Shown in pieces: positions 9,801 through 17,403 of a stretch of 64,000 nt of DNA (its first letter is position 1; the number at the start of each line of letters is the position of its first letter). The translations under genes and the position numbers were made by a program. This DNA is from Bifidobacterium adolescentis ATCC 15703. GTDB taxonomy: Bacteria; Actinomycetota; Actinomycetes; Actinomycetales; Bifidobacteriaceae. The stretch spans positions 613,946 through 677,945 of the forward strand of contig NC_008618.1 of NCBI RefSeq assembly GCF_000010425.1. The letters are read 5' to 3'. Under the pieces are notes generated by a model, which saw only the letters and a list, made by a program, of their open reading frames with translations, had not been told where the DNA came from and ran no database searches.

Positions 9801-9973
9801 CACGCCCATATGGTGAATCGAAGGCGAACGGAAGATGATTTTTAGACAAAATCTTGGCGCACGCGGGGTTAATTTGTGAAGATTTGCGGGCCTTGTTTTC
9901 GGTTTCGCCGGTTTGCAAAAGCATGCGGCAGTAAGCAATAGTGGATGAAAATCGTTGGAATGGTCGGAAAAGC

Positions 9974-10005
9974 AGCACGCCGAGGGTTCGTGCTAGTCGC
10001 ATTTT
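9974..10005 (+). terminator. Weak terminator candidate after dnaG
   Basis: A 6-bp stem AGCACG/CGTGCT (9974-9979 with 9989-9994) has a 9-nt loop, and a T5 run begins 8 nt later. It is the only terminator-like structure seen in the 295-bp gap after dnaG. Confidence 0.3.
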
Positions 10006-10024
10006 TGGGTAAAGTGGTCTAGGC

Positions 10025-10076
10025 GTTTGCATGAAAATCGCTTGGGTTTTGCAAGGTGTGCAAGGCGGTTGCAAAC
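10025..10076 (+). repeat. Inverted repeat GTTTGCA/TGCAAAC before the permease gene
   Basis: GTTTGCA at 10025-10031 pairs with TGCAAAC at 10070-10076. Two further TGCAA copies lie between them. The right arm ends 9 nt before the ribosome site of the next gene, so it could be an operator or an mRNA fold that affects translation. Confidence 0.35.
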
Positions 10077-10095
10077 GGGATTGACGGAGGAATGC

Positions 10096-11289
10096 ATGCG
10101 GCGATTGGTCGTCAAGGTCCTGAAGAACGAGACCATTCTCGTAGTCGCTTCCATACTCGCACTCATATCGTGCTTCATCGTGCCGCCAGACAAGGAATAC
10201 GCCGGCTACATCCACGCCAGCACCATCTCGCAGCTGATCTGTCTGATGCTTGTGGTGTGCGGCTTCCAGCGCATCGGCGTGTTCCGCATCATCGGCTCGC
10301 GCCTGCTGCATCACGTCAAAACCGCGCGTGGCCTGGTGCTCACGTTGATCGCATTGCCGTTTTTCTCCGGCATGCTCATCACCAATGATGTGGCGTTGGT
10401 CACCTTCGTGCCGTTCGCAATCGCGGTGTTGACGATGGCGCACATGGAAGAGCATGCGGTGCTTGTCGGCACGCTGATGACCATCGGCGCGAACGTGGGC
10501 AGCATGCTCACCCCGATCGGCAACGCGCACAACCTGTATCTGAAAGCGTTGACGGGCATGCCGACGTCCGAGATGATCGGCATCATGGCCCCGTATTCCG
10601 CTACCGCAGCCGTTCTGCTGATAATCATCACCTGCGTGATTTTCGGCAGCAAACCGGTTTCCGAATTTTCCGCGATCGATAGTTCCGGCATCGAACAGAA
10701 CGTACTCGCCCCGCATTCCGACCGGCCGCAGCCTGACGAGATTCGCGTGACCGGCTACGGTGCCGGTTATGGCGGCTGGCGTACGATTGTGTATTCGGTG
10801 CTGTTCGTGGTCTGCTTGCTGGCGGTGAGCGATTTCATTCCGCTGTGGTTGATGTGCGTCATCGTGTTCGTGGCGTTCCTGCTATGCGACCGCCGCGTGT
10901 TCCGCAACGTCGATTGGGGACTGCCGCTCACGTTCTGCATGTTCTTCATCTTCATCGGCAACATGAAACGCGTGCCGGAATTCTACGAGCTGGCCGCCTC
11001 GCTGGTGGGCGCGCATCCGCTGGAAGTGGCCGTGGTGTCCAGCCAGTTCATCTCCAACGTGCCGACCACGCTGCTGCTGTCCGGCTTCTGCGACCAGTGG
11101 CGTGAACTGATCATCGGCACCAACCTGGGCGGCTTGGGCACGCTGATCGCGTCCATGGCGTCGCTGATCGGCTACAAGAACGTGACGCGCGCCTACCCGG
11201 ACAAGAAAGGCCGTTATCTGGCCGTCTACACCGCGGTGAACGTGCTGTTCGTCATCGTGCTCGTCGGCCTGAGCTGGATTATCGAGTAG
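10096..11289 (+). CDS. ArsB/CitM-type (ion transporter superfamily) permease
   Basis: The product is a polytopic membrane protein of 397 aa with 10-11 hydrophobic segments. The paired signatures LITNDVALVTFVPF (first half) and FISNVPTTLLLSGF (second half) are the repeated re-entrant regions of the ArsB/NhaD/CitMHS/SLC13 superfamily. The soluble loop between the halves (about residues 185-235) is polar. The ATG at 10096 follows GGAGGA. The frame is open upstream to 10027, but that region has no homology. The substrate is unknown; arsenite, citrate or another anion are family options. No arsR or arsC is nearby, so an arsenic role is not supported. Confidence 0.82.
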   Translation: MRRLVVKVLKNETILVVASILALISCFIVPPDKEYAGYIHASTISQLICLMLVVCGFQRIGVFRIIGSRLLHHVKTARGLVLTLIALPFFSGMLITNDVALVTFVPFAIAVLTMAHMEEHAVLVGTLMTIGANVGSMLTPIGNAHNLYLKALTGMPTSEMIGIMAPYSATAAVLLIIITCVIFGSKPVSEFSAIDSSGIEQNVLAPHSDRPQPDEIRVTGYGAGYGGWRTIVYSVLFVVCLLAVSDFIPLWLMCVIVFVAFLLCDRRVFRNVDWGLPLTFCMFFIFIGNMKRVPEFYELAASLVGAHPLEVAVVSSQFISNVPTTLLLSGFCDQWRELIIGTNLGGLGTLIASMASLIGYKNVTRAYPDKKGRYLAVYTAVNVLFVIVLVGLSWIIE

Positions 11290-11314
11290 CGTTTGGCCGT
11301 CGACCGGTTTCCCT

Positions 11315-11342
11315 GACCGCTAATCTCAAGGTCGCCGGTTCG
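11315..11342 (+). repeat. Partial copy of tRNA-Arg(TCT), possible att-site remnant
   Basis: These 28 bases match positions 12551-12578 inside tRNA-Arg at 26 of 28 sites, with the last 23 identical. The copied part runs from the anticodon stem to the T-loop. GTTTGGCC at 11291 also resembles the sequence at the 5' end of the tRNA. It is a decayed tRNA copy or an attachment-site scar. Confidence 0.65.
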
Positions 11343-11365
11343 CACCTTTTGCTGGGATTGCATGA

Positions 11366-11400
11366 AAACCCTTGGAATCATTGGATTTCAAGGGTTTATT
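11366..11400 (+). terminator. Terminator after the ArsB/CitM-type permease
   Basis: A 14-bp stem with one G-U pair (11366-11379 with 11384-11397) has a 4-nt loop. It ends in TTT followed by ATTG. Confidence 0.7.
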
Positions 11401-11477
11401 GTTACGTCGGCTGATGGTCTGGTGCTGTGATAATCTGTGCCGGGAAGCGTGTGCCGAGAAACGTAGGAAGGCTGAAC

Positions 11478-12467
11478 ATGCTGCAAGGATTGCTGGGAAT
11501 TTTCTCCGGACTGATCACGCCGGTGCAGACCGCGGTGAACACGCGGCTCGGCCGTTCCATCGGCTCGCCGTTGCGCGCCTCGCTGGTGTCGTTCAGCATC
11601 GGCCTCATTGCGATGCTGACTTTGACGCTGCTGCTTGGCCCGTATCCGCTGATTCCCGCCACCGCGGCGAACGGCCCATGGTGGATGTGGTTCGCGGGCG
11701 TGTTCGGTGTCACTTTCCTGACCGGCAATGTGCTGCTGCTGCCGAAACTGGGCAGTCTCAAAACCGTGATCATGCCAGTCACCGGGCAGATCGTCATGGG
11801 CCTGCTGATCGACACTTTCGGCTGGTTCGGCACCACCGCGCAGCCGATTTCCCCGCTGCGCATCGCAGGCGCGGCGATCACGCTGGTCGGCTTCCTGCTT
11901 GCCGTCGCCGGACCGAATCTGCGATTGAGGCCTGCCATCGATCGTCCGGCTGGCGGTTCGGAAAATTCCGGCGATTCCGAAAAATCCGAAACTGACGGAA
12001 AAGCCGTACATGTGCCAGGTTCCGCGACCGTGCTGTGGAGTTGCGCAGGCATCGCGTTCGGCATGTGTTCGGCCGTGCAGACGGCGTTGTTGGGCAAGCT
12101 GGGCGTCGCGTTGGGATCGCCGGTGAAGGCATCACTCGCCTCGTTCGTGGTCGGTCTGATCTCGCTTGCGATCGTCGTCGCATTCGTCGACCGCACCTAC
12201 AGCCTCGGCGACGCGCTGAAGAAAGGCAATCCGTGGTGGATGTGGGTAGGCGGATTGCTGGGTGCGACGCTGGTGATGTGCAACGCGTACCTGTCCGCGC
12301 ATATCGGCACCGGCATGACGGTGATGCTGGTATTGCTCGGTCAGGTCGGCGGAGGATTGCTGGTCGACCGTTTCGGCCTGCTTGGCGTGCCACGCAAGCC
12401 CGTGGCCGGCATCCAATACGTCGGCGTGCTCGTAGCCATTGTCGGCATTGTGCTCAAGGCGATGTGA
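11478..12467 (+). CDS. DMT-superfamily transporter, duplicated YdcZ (DUF606) domains
   Basis: This is an integral membrane protein of 329 aa with about 10 hydrophobic segments in two homologous halves. Each half carries the same landmarks: VQTA near the start, a GSP-[LV]-[RK]-ASL segment, PWWMW, and a C-terminal G-x-L-[LV]-D-x-F-G helix. This is the tandem YdcZ/DUF606 pattern within the drug/metabolite transporter superfamily. The halves are joined by a polar linker of about 45 residues rich in Ser, Glu and Asp. ATG 11478 is preceded by AGGAAGG. The substrate is unknown. The gene lies between a tRNA-Arg fragment and the intact tRNA-Arg. Confidence 0.83.
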   Translation: MLQGLLGIFSGLITPVQTAVNTRLGRSIGSPLRASLVSFSIGLIAMLTLTLLLGPYPLIPATAANGPWWMWFAGVFGVTFLTGNVLLLPKLGSLKTVIMPVTGQIVMGLLIDTFGWFGTTAQPISPLRIAGAAITLVGFLLAVAGPNLRLRPAIDRPAGGSENSGDSEKSETDGKAVHVPGSATVLWSCAGIAFGMCSAVQTALLGKLGVALGSPVKASLASFVVGLISLAIVVAFVDRTYSLGDALKKGNPWWMWVGGLLGATLVMCNAYLSAHIGTGMTVMLVLLGQVGGGLLVDRFGLLGVPRKPVAGIQYVGVLVAIVGIVLKAM

Positions 12468-12520
12468 TTGCCGTGTCGAGTTGGCAACCGTGTGCGAACT
12501 GACTATACTGTGTTTAGTTT

Positions 12521-12597
12521 GGCCCTGTAGCTCAGCTGGATAGAGCATGTGACTTCTAATCTCAAGGTCGCCGGTTCGAGCCCGGCCGGGGTCACCA
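12521..12597 (+). tRNA. tRNA-Arg (anticodon TCT)
   Basis: A full cloverleaf can be drawn, with acceptor 12521-12527 pairing with 12587-12593, D-stem GCTC/GAGC, T-stem GCCGG/CCGGC and encoded CCA at 12595-12597. The anticodon TCT is at 12555-12557. The anticodon stem contains one T-T mismatch (12550 with 12562), and the acceptor has two G-T pairs. Confidence 0.93.
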
Positions 12598-12683
12598 TCA
12601 AGCCCTCGCGTCGTTTCATGCGGTGCGGGGGCTTTCCTGTCCATTGAACGGCAAGCCATTGGCTTGCGAAGATAGGGGAGACC

Positions 12684-14672
12684 ATGAAGCGAATCGTCGC
12701 GGGCATTCTGGCGCATGTGGACGCGGGCAAGACCACGTTGTCGGAGGCGCTGCTGTACGCTACCGGCCAAGTACGCAAACTCGGCCGCGTCGACCACGGC
12801 GACGCCTTCCTCGACACGGACGCCATGGAACGGCAGCGCGGCATCACCATCTTCACCGAGCCGGCCGTCATCGCCACGCCCGACCTCACCATCACCCTGC
12901 TCGATACTCCTGGCCACGTCGACTTCTCCGCCGAAACGGAACGTACGCTCGCCGTGCTCGACTACGCCATCCTCGTCATCTCCGGCGCGGACGGCATCCA
13001 AGGCCATACCGAAACGTTGTGGCGACTGCTCAATCGCTATCAGGTGCCCACATTCGTCTTCGTCAACAAAATGGACGCGCCTGGCGCCGACAAAACGCAA
13101 CTGCTCGCCCAACTCAAGAAACGCTTCTCGGACGGCTGCGTCGACTTCACCGAGCCGATTGACGGCGAACGCATGGAGGAGATCGCCATGCAAAACGAAA
13201 CGGCCATGGACGCGTATCTCGACACCGAAACCGTGCCGGACGAAACCATTCGCGCCATGATCGCCCGCCGTGAGCTGTTCCCCTGCTATTTCGGATCAGC
13301 GCTGAAAATGGACGGTATAGAACAGTTCGTCGCAGGTTTCGAACGGTTCGCGCAAGAGCCGCAATACAATGGCGAATTCGGCGCACGCATATATAAGGTG
13401 TCTCATGACGCGCAAGGCAACCGTCTGACCTGGCTCAAGGTGACCGGCGGCGAACTGAAGGCCAAGATGATGCTAAGCGGCACCGCGCACGCCGGCGACG
13501 CGGATGCGGTTGCCGAAGACGGCCAATGGCATGAGAAAGCCGACCAGGTGCGCGTCTATTCCGGCGCGAAATCCACCACCGTCGACACGGTCCCCGCAGG
13601 CACCATCTGCGCCGTCACGGGTCTGACGCAGACATTCCCCGGCGAAGGCCTCGGCATGGAGCGGGACGCCGGCAGTCCGGTCCTCCAGCCGGTGCTCACG
13701 TACACGCTGGAACCGGGGGAGTGCGACATTCACAAATGTCTCGTCGCCCTACGCGAACTGGAGGACGAGGATCCGCTGCTGCACGTCGTCTGGCAGTCTC
13801 GCCTAGAGGAAGTGCACCTGCAGTTGATGGGCGCGGTGCAGCTGGAGATCATCCAGCAGATCATGCACGACCGTTTCGGCCTGGACGTCACGTTCGGACC
13901 GGGCAGCATCCTGTACAAGGAGACGATCGCCGCTCCGATCGAAGGCATCGGCCATTTCGAGCCGTTGCGACACTACGCCGAAACGCATGTGCTGCTCGAA
14001 CCGCTGCCGCAGGGCTCGGGCATGGCATACGCCACCGTGTGCAGCGAGGACGTGCTCGACCGCAACTGGCAGCGCCTCATCATGCAGCATTTCCAGGAAC
14101 GCGAGCATCTGGGCGTGCTCACCGGCTCGCCGATCACCGATATGAGAATCACGCTGCTGACGGGCCGTGCGCATCTGAAGCACACGGAAGGCGGCGATTT
14201 CCGCCAAGCCACCTACCGTGCGATACGCCAGGGCCTGATGGAAGCGAAGAAGAAGGGCGATTGCCGTCTGCTTGAACCTTGGTACGGCTTCCGTCTGGAA
14301 GTGCCGCAGGACATGGTCGGACATGCGATGGCCGACATCCAGCGCATGTCGGGCACGTTCGACACGCCTACCGGCGACGGCGAATATATGGTGTTGAACG
14401 GCACGGCGCCGGTATCCGAAATGCGTGACTATGCGATGGACGTGAACGCGTACACGCACGGCCGTGGCCATTTAAGCTGCGTGTTCGCCGGCTACCAGCC
14501 GTGCCACAATGCCGACGAGGTGATCGAGAACATGGCTTACGATCCGGAATCCGACCTGGAGAACACGCCGGATTCGGTGTTCTGCGCGCATGGCGCCGGC
14601 TATCCGGTCAAATGGTACAAGGTGCCCGAATTCATGCATCTCGACTACGCGTGGGATGGCATGCGCGAATAG
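12684..14672 (+). CDS. Tet(M)-like translation factor GTPase (ribosomal-protection family)
   Basis: The product is an EF-G-like GTPase of 662 aa in the family of tetracycline ribosomal-protection proteins. G-domain motifs are G1 AHVDAGKTT, G2 RQRGIT, G3 DTPGH, G4 NKMD and G5 GSAL. Domains II-V follow and resemble Tet(M), including LLEPWYGFRLEVPQ in domain IV-V. The domain IV loop that carries YSPVS in Tet(M) is replaced here by a KHTEGG-containing segment at about residue 500. The C-terminus carries an NTPDSVFCAHGAGYPVKWY tail not found in classical Tet(M). Composition matches its neighbours and no mobile element is near, so it looks like a resident gene. A true resistance role is doubtful. 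GGGGAG precedes the ATG. Confidence 0.85.
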   Translation: MKRIVAGILAHVDAGKTTLSEALLYATGQVRKLGRVDHGDAFLDTDAMERQRGITIFTEPAVIATPDLTITLLDTPGHVDFSAETERTLAVLDYAILVISGADGIQGHTETLWRLLNRYQVPTFVFVNKMDAPGADKTQLLAQLKKRFSDGCVDFTEPIDGERMEEIAMQNETAMDAYLDTETVPDETIRAMIARRELFPCYFGSALKMDGIEQFVAGFERFAQEPQYNGEFGARIYKVSHDAQGNRLTWLKVTGGELKAKMMLSGTAHAGDADAVAEDGQWHEKADQVRVYSGAKSTTVDTVPAGTICAVTGLTQTFPGEGLGMERDAGSPVLQPVLTYTLEPGECDIHKCLVALRELEDEDPLLHVVWQSRLEEVHLQLMGAVQLEIIQQIMHDRFGLDVTFGPGSILYKETIAAPIEGIGHFEPLRHYAETHVLLEPLPQGSGMAYATVCSEDVLDRNWQRLIMQHFQEREHLGVLTGSPITDMRITLLTGRAHLKHTEGGDFRQATYRAIRQGLMEAKKKGDCRLLEPWYGFRLEVPQDMVGHAMADIQRMSGTFDTPTGDGEYMVLNGTAPVSEMRDYAMDVNAYTHGRGHLSCVFAGYQPCHNADEVIENMAYDPESDLENTPDSVFCAHGAGYPVKWYKVPEFMHLDYAWDGMRE

Positions 14673-14686
14673 AACCGAAAGACAGA

Positions 14687-14717
14687 CGGGTGGGAAGCGC
14701 CGATTGCTTCCCACCCG
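14687..14717. terminator. Hairpin after the Tet(M)-like gene
   Basis: A perfect 12-bp stem (14687-14698 with 14706-14717) has a 7-nt loop and begins 14 bp after the stop. It lacks a T-run. Confidence 0.55.
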
Positions 14718-14749
14718 AGGCCTGTTGTCGGATACCGACAAACGGATAA

Positions 14750-14779
14750 ACGAAAAGCCCCACCGAATCGGTGAGGCTT
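14750..14779 (-). terminator. Terminator of the Val-Val-Gly tRNA transcript
   Basis: Read on the minus strand, an 11-bp stem with one G-U pair (14779-14769 with 14765-14755) is followed by TTCGTTT. It lies just beyond the 3' end of tRNA-Gly. Confidence 0.75.
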
Positions 14780-14784
14780 CATGC

Positions 14785-14860
14785 TGGAGCGGACAACGGG
14801 ACTCGGACCCGCGGTCTCAACCTTGGCAAGGTTGCGCTTTACCAACTAAGCTATGTCCGC
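14785..14860 (-). tRNA. tRNA-Gly (anticodon GCC)
   Basis: The minus strand folds as a cloverleaf with acceptor GCGGACA/TGTCCGC, anticodon stem CAACC/GGTTG around TTGCCAA, and an encoded CCA end at 14787-14785. It is the last of three tRNA genes in one direction. Confidence 0.95.
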
Positions 14861-14893
14861 AAAGGATTCCTGCCGTGAGAAGCAGGCATCCAG

Positions 14894-14966
14894 TGGGTGA
14901 TATAGGAATCGAACCTATGACCCCTTCCGTGTGAAGGAAGTGCGCTAGCCGCTGCGCCAATCACCC
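14894..14966 (-). tRNA. tRNA-Val (anticodon CAC)
   Basis: The minus strand gives acceptor GGGTGAT/ATCACCC and anticodon arm CTTCC-TTCACAC-GGAAG. The 3' CCA is not encoded. It is 33 bp upstream of tRNA-Gly and 45 bp downstream of the other tRNA-Val. Confidence 0.95.
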
Positions 14967-15011
14967 GTGGGATGTCTCCACCGGTTTCCCGGCTTCGTCA
15001 TCCGCTTCGCG

Positions 15012-15083
15012 TGGGCGATACAAGATTCGAACTTGTGACCCCTTCCGTGTCAGGGAAGTGCGCTACCTCTGCGCCAACCGCCC
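15012..15083 (-). tRNA. tRNA-Val (anticodon GAC)
   Basis: The minus strand gives acceptor GGGCGGT/ATCGCCC with one G-T pair and anticodon arm CTTCC-CTGACAC-GGAAG. CCA is not encoded. It is the first gene of the tRNA cluster. Confidence 0.95.
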
Positions 15084-15170
15084 GAAGCGAGTGCTAACTT
15101 ACGTGGATTCTCGGCGGAATGCAAATCGTCGGCGTGTCGCGATGTTCACGTGAAGTTCGCCGGCCGTTCT

Positions 15171-15842
15171 TCACGCGGTGGGTTCAACCTGCGGAAACTC
15201 CAAGGTTTCCGTGTCGTGGTCCACGCCGCTCATGGCGGTCGTATCCGCATCATTGGTTCGCTCCGCGGTCTTGGCGGAGCCGTTCGCAGTAGGGTTTCCC
15301 GTGCCGACGGCGTGCGTCAGCGCGAGCCTCATCTGATGCCAGACCACGTTGCCATGCGTCGACTCGGACAGTCCTTCGTCCACGAATCCCAGCCGTGCGT
15401 AAAAATCGACCAGCCGTTCCTTGCAGGTGAGCACGAGGCCCTTGCGTCCGGCCTGTGCCGTGTCGAGAATCACCTGGCGCAGCAGATAGCTGGCGCAGCC
15501 GCGATGCTGGTAGACGGGTGCCACATCCACGCCGAAAATCATCTGCCAATCGCCATGCTCGTCATGCATATCGGCGTCGTCATACATGGCATCGGCAAGA
15601 TTCGGCTCGTTTGTGGCCATGCCATCGACGAAACCAACCAACGTGCCGTCCTCTACACGCGAGGGGAACGGGGTATCGTCGTCATCGGTGTTGACCAACA
15701 GCCAGAAATGGTCCGGATAAGCGGCCACGCGTGCGGTAAGGCTTTCGTTGCTTGCGGCCTCCGCAGGTGGGAAGCAGGCGGCCTCCACAGCCTCGATCGC
15801 GTCCAGATCCTCCATCGTTGCATGTCGAATGAGCATGTGCAT
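15171..15842 (-). CDS. GNAT acetyltransferase, AANAT-like
   Basis: This predicted acetyltransferase of 223 aa begins MHMLIRHATMEDLDAIEAVE. The acetyl-CoA site is VDVAPVYQHRGCASYLLRQV. The following LTCKERLVDFYARLGF and SESTHGNVVWHQM resemble bacterial proteins related to arylalkylamine N-acetyltransferases, so an amine substrate is possible but unproven. The last 40 residues are polar and probably disordered. The frame stays open for 90 codons upstream, but GAGAGAG before 15842 (or the next ATG at 15836) and the family N-terminus fix the start here. It is divergent from the ABC transporter operon and runs toward the tRNA cluster. Confidence 0.8.
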   Translation of the reverse strand: MHMLIRHATMEDLDAIEAVEAACFPPAEAASNESLTARVAAYPDHFWLLVNTDDDDTPFPSRVEDGTLVGFVDGMATNEPNLADAMYDDADMHDEHGDWQMIFGVDVAPVYQHRGCASYLLRQVILDTAQAGRKGLVLTCKERLVDFYARLGFVDEGLSESTHGNVVWHQMRLALTHAVGTGNPTANGSAKTAERTNDADTTAMSGVDHDTETLEFPQVEPTA

Positions 15843-16085
15843 ACTCTCTCGCAAGGCATACCCAATCTTCACATTTCGATATGCGCCGACGGCGCAATCC
15901 GCCAACATGCCATACTGTAGAAGAACCTTGGAGGGATCGCAGGACGACTGTTTCGCGATACCTGATAAGTCCTTATACGAAAAACCGATAACGAAACTGG
16001 CTCGTAGTGGCGAATAAAGCGATAGTATGAGCCGCGTTCGCCGGAACAAATACGAAAAATCCGTTGAGAAGAGAAGGAGGCGCGC

Positions 16086-16742
16086 GTGTTCGACTGGACG
16101 TTCATCTCGCACTACGCGCCGTTCTTCGTCAGCGGTGCCGAAATGACGCTGTTCATTTCCGTCTTCGGCATCATCCTGGCGATCGTGGTCGGCTTGGTCT
16201 GCGCCGGCATCGAGATCGCGCGCATCCCCGTCCTGCGGCAGGTCGTGCGCGTCTACATCGAGCTGAGCCGTAACACGCCGTTGCTGGTGCAGCTATACTT
16301 CCTGTATTTTGGCCTGCCGAAACTCGGACTCGTCTGGTCCGCGGAACTGTGCGCCATCGTCGGACTCGGCTTCCTCGGCGGCTCCTATATGGCCGAAGCG
16401 ATGCGCGGCGGCCTGGAGACCATTCCGGAAGTGCAGCGCGAATCCGCATACGTGCTGGGCTTGAGCAAATGGCAGACATTAAGCCGCGTGGTCATTCCAC
16501 AGGCCATCAGCACCTCCATTCCAGGCGTCGTGGCCAATGTGATCTTCCTCATCAAGGAATCGTCCGTGGTGTCCGCCATCGCGCTCGCCGACGTGATGTA
16601 CATGGCCAAGGACCTGATCGGCATGTACTACGACACCTATGAGTCGCTGTTCCTGCTGATTGTGGCGTATCTGGTGATTCTGCTGCCGATCTCGCTGTTC
16701 GGCACTTGGCTGGAACGGAGGTTCGACTATGAGCGGCGCTGA
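16086..16742 (+). CDS. Polar amino-acid ABC transporter permease 1
   Basis: This inner-membrane permease of 218 aa is of the HisM/GlnP type. It has about five membrane helices, and the ATPase-contact EAA loop is seen as ESAYVLGLSKWQTLSRVVIPQA. The GTG start at 16086 has a strong AGAAGGAGG site 5 nt upstream. It overlaps the next permease gene by 14 bp, which implies translational coupling. It forms a heterodimer with the next product. A possible -10 TAGTAT lies at 16023-16028. Confidence 0.93.
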   Translation: MFDWTFISHYAPFFVSGAEMTLFISVFGIILAIVVGLVCAGIEIARIPVLRQVVRVYIELSRNTPLLVQLYFLYFGLPKLGLVWSAELCAIVGLGFLGGSYMAEAMRGGLETIPEVQRESAYVLGLSKWQTLSRVVIPQAISTSIPGVVANVIFLIKESSVVSAIALADVMYMAKDLIGMYYDTYESLFLLIVAYLVILLPISLFGTWLERRFDYERR

Positions 16743-17403
16743 GATTCTGCTCGAGCCGGGCGTGATTCCGCGCCTGCTACAGGGCCTGTGGGTCACGGTG
16801 TGGATCGCCGGTGTGTCCGTGGCGTTGTCCGTGCCCGTCGGCCTGATTGTCGGCTGGCTGATGACGATGAAAAATCCCGTTGTGCGAGTGCTGACCAGGA
16901 TTTATCTGGATTTCATCCGCATCATGCCACAGCTGGCGCTGCTGTTCATCGCCTTCTACGGTTTCGCGCAGGCATGGAATTGGAATTTGGATGCGACCGG
17001 CGCATGCGTGTTCGTCTTCGTTTTGTGGGGCGGCGCTGAACTGGGCGATCTGGTGCGTGGTGCGCTCGAATCGATTCCGAAGGCGCAGTACGAGTCGTCG
17101 TACGTTTTGGGATTGAGCGGCTGGCAGACGTTCACGAAAGTGATTCTGCCGCAGGCGTTGCGCCGGCTGCTGCCGGCTTCCGTGAACCTTGCCACGCGCA
17201 TCGTGAAGACCACGTCATTGGCCGTGCTGCTCGGCGTGGTGGAAGTCATCAAGGTGGGCCAGCAGATCATCGACGCGAACCGTTTCCAGTATCCGACGGG
17301 CACTTTGTGGATTTACGGAACGATTTTCTTCATGTACTTCATCGTGTGCTGGCCGCTGTCCATCGTGGCCCGCAGGTTGGAAAAGAGGTGGAAGCATGAC
17401 TGA
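16729..17403 (+). CDS. Polar amino-acid ABC transporter permease 2
   Basis: This is the second HisM/GlnP-type permease, 224 aa, with five or so membrane helices and the EAA loop ESSYVLGLSGWQTFTKVILPQA. It overlaps the first permease by 14 bp and the ATPase gene by 8 bp, so the operon is tightly coupled. Two distinct permeases imply a heterodimeric channel. The substrate is inferred from the binding protein encoded last in the operon. Confidence 0.93.
   Translation: MSGAEILLEPGVIPRLLQGLWVTVWIAGVSVALSVPVGLIVGWLMTMKNPVVRVLTRIYLDFIRIMPQLALLFIAFYGFAQAWNWNLDATGACVFVFVLWGGAELGDLVRGALESIPKAQYESSYVLGLSGWQTFTKVILPQALRRLLPASVNLATRIVKTTSLAVLLGVVEVIKVGQQIIDANRFQYPTGTLWIYGTIFFMYFIVCWPLSIVARRLEKRWKHD

Noticed and set aside
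12684-14672. Acquired tetracycline-resistance gene (tet(W)/tet(M))
   Set aside because: It lacks the YSPVS loop, matches local composition, and has no mobile element next to it.
14894-15083. Direct repeat covering the two tRNA-Val genes as an attachment site
   Set aside because: The similarity is explained by both genes being tRNA-Val isoacceptors.
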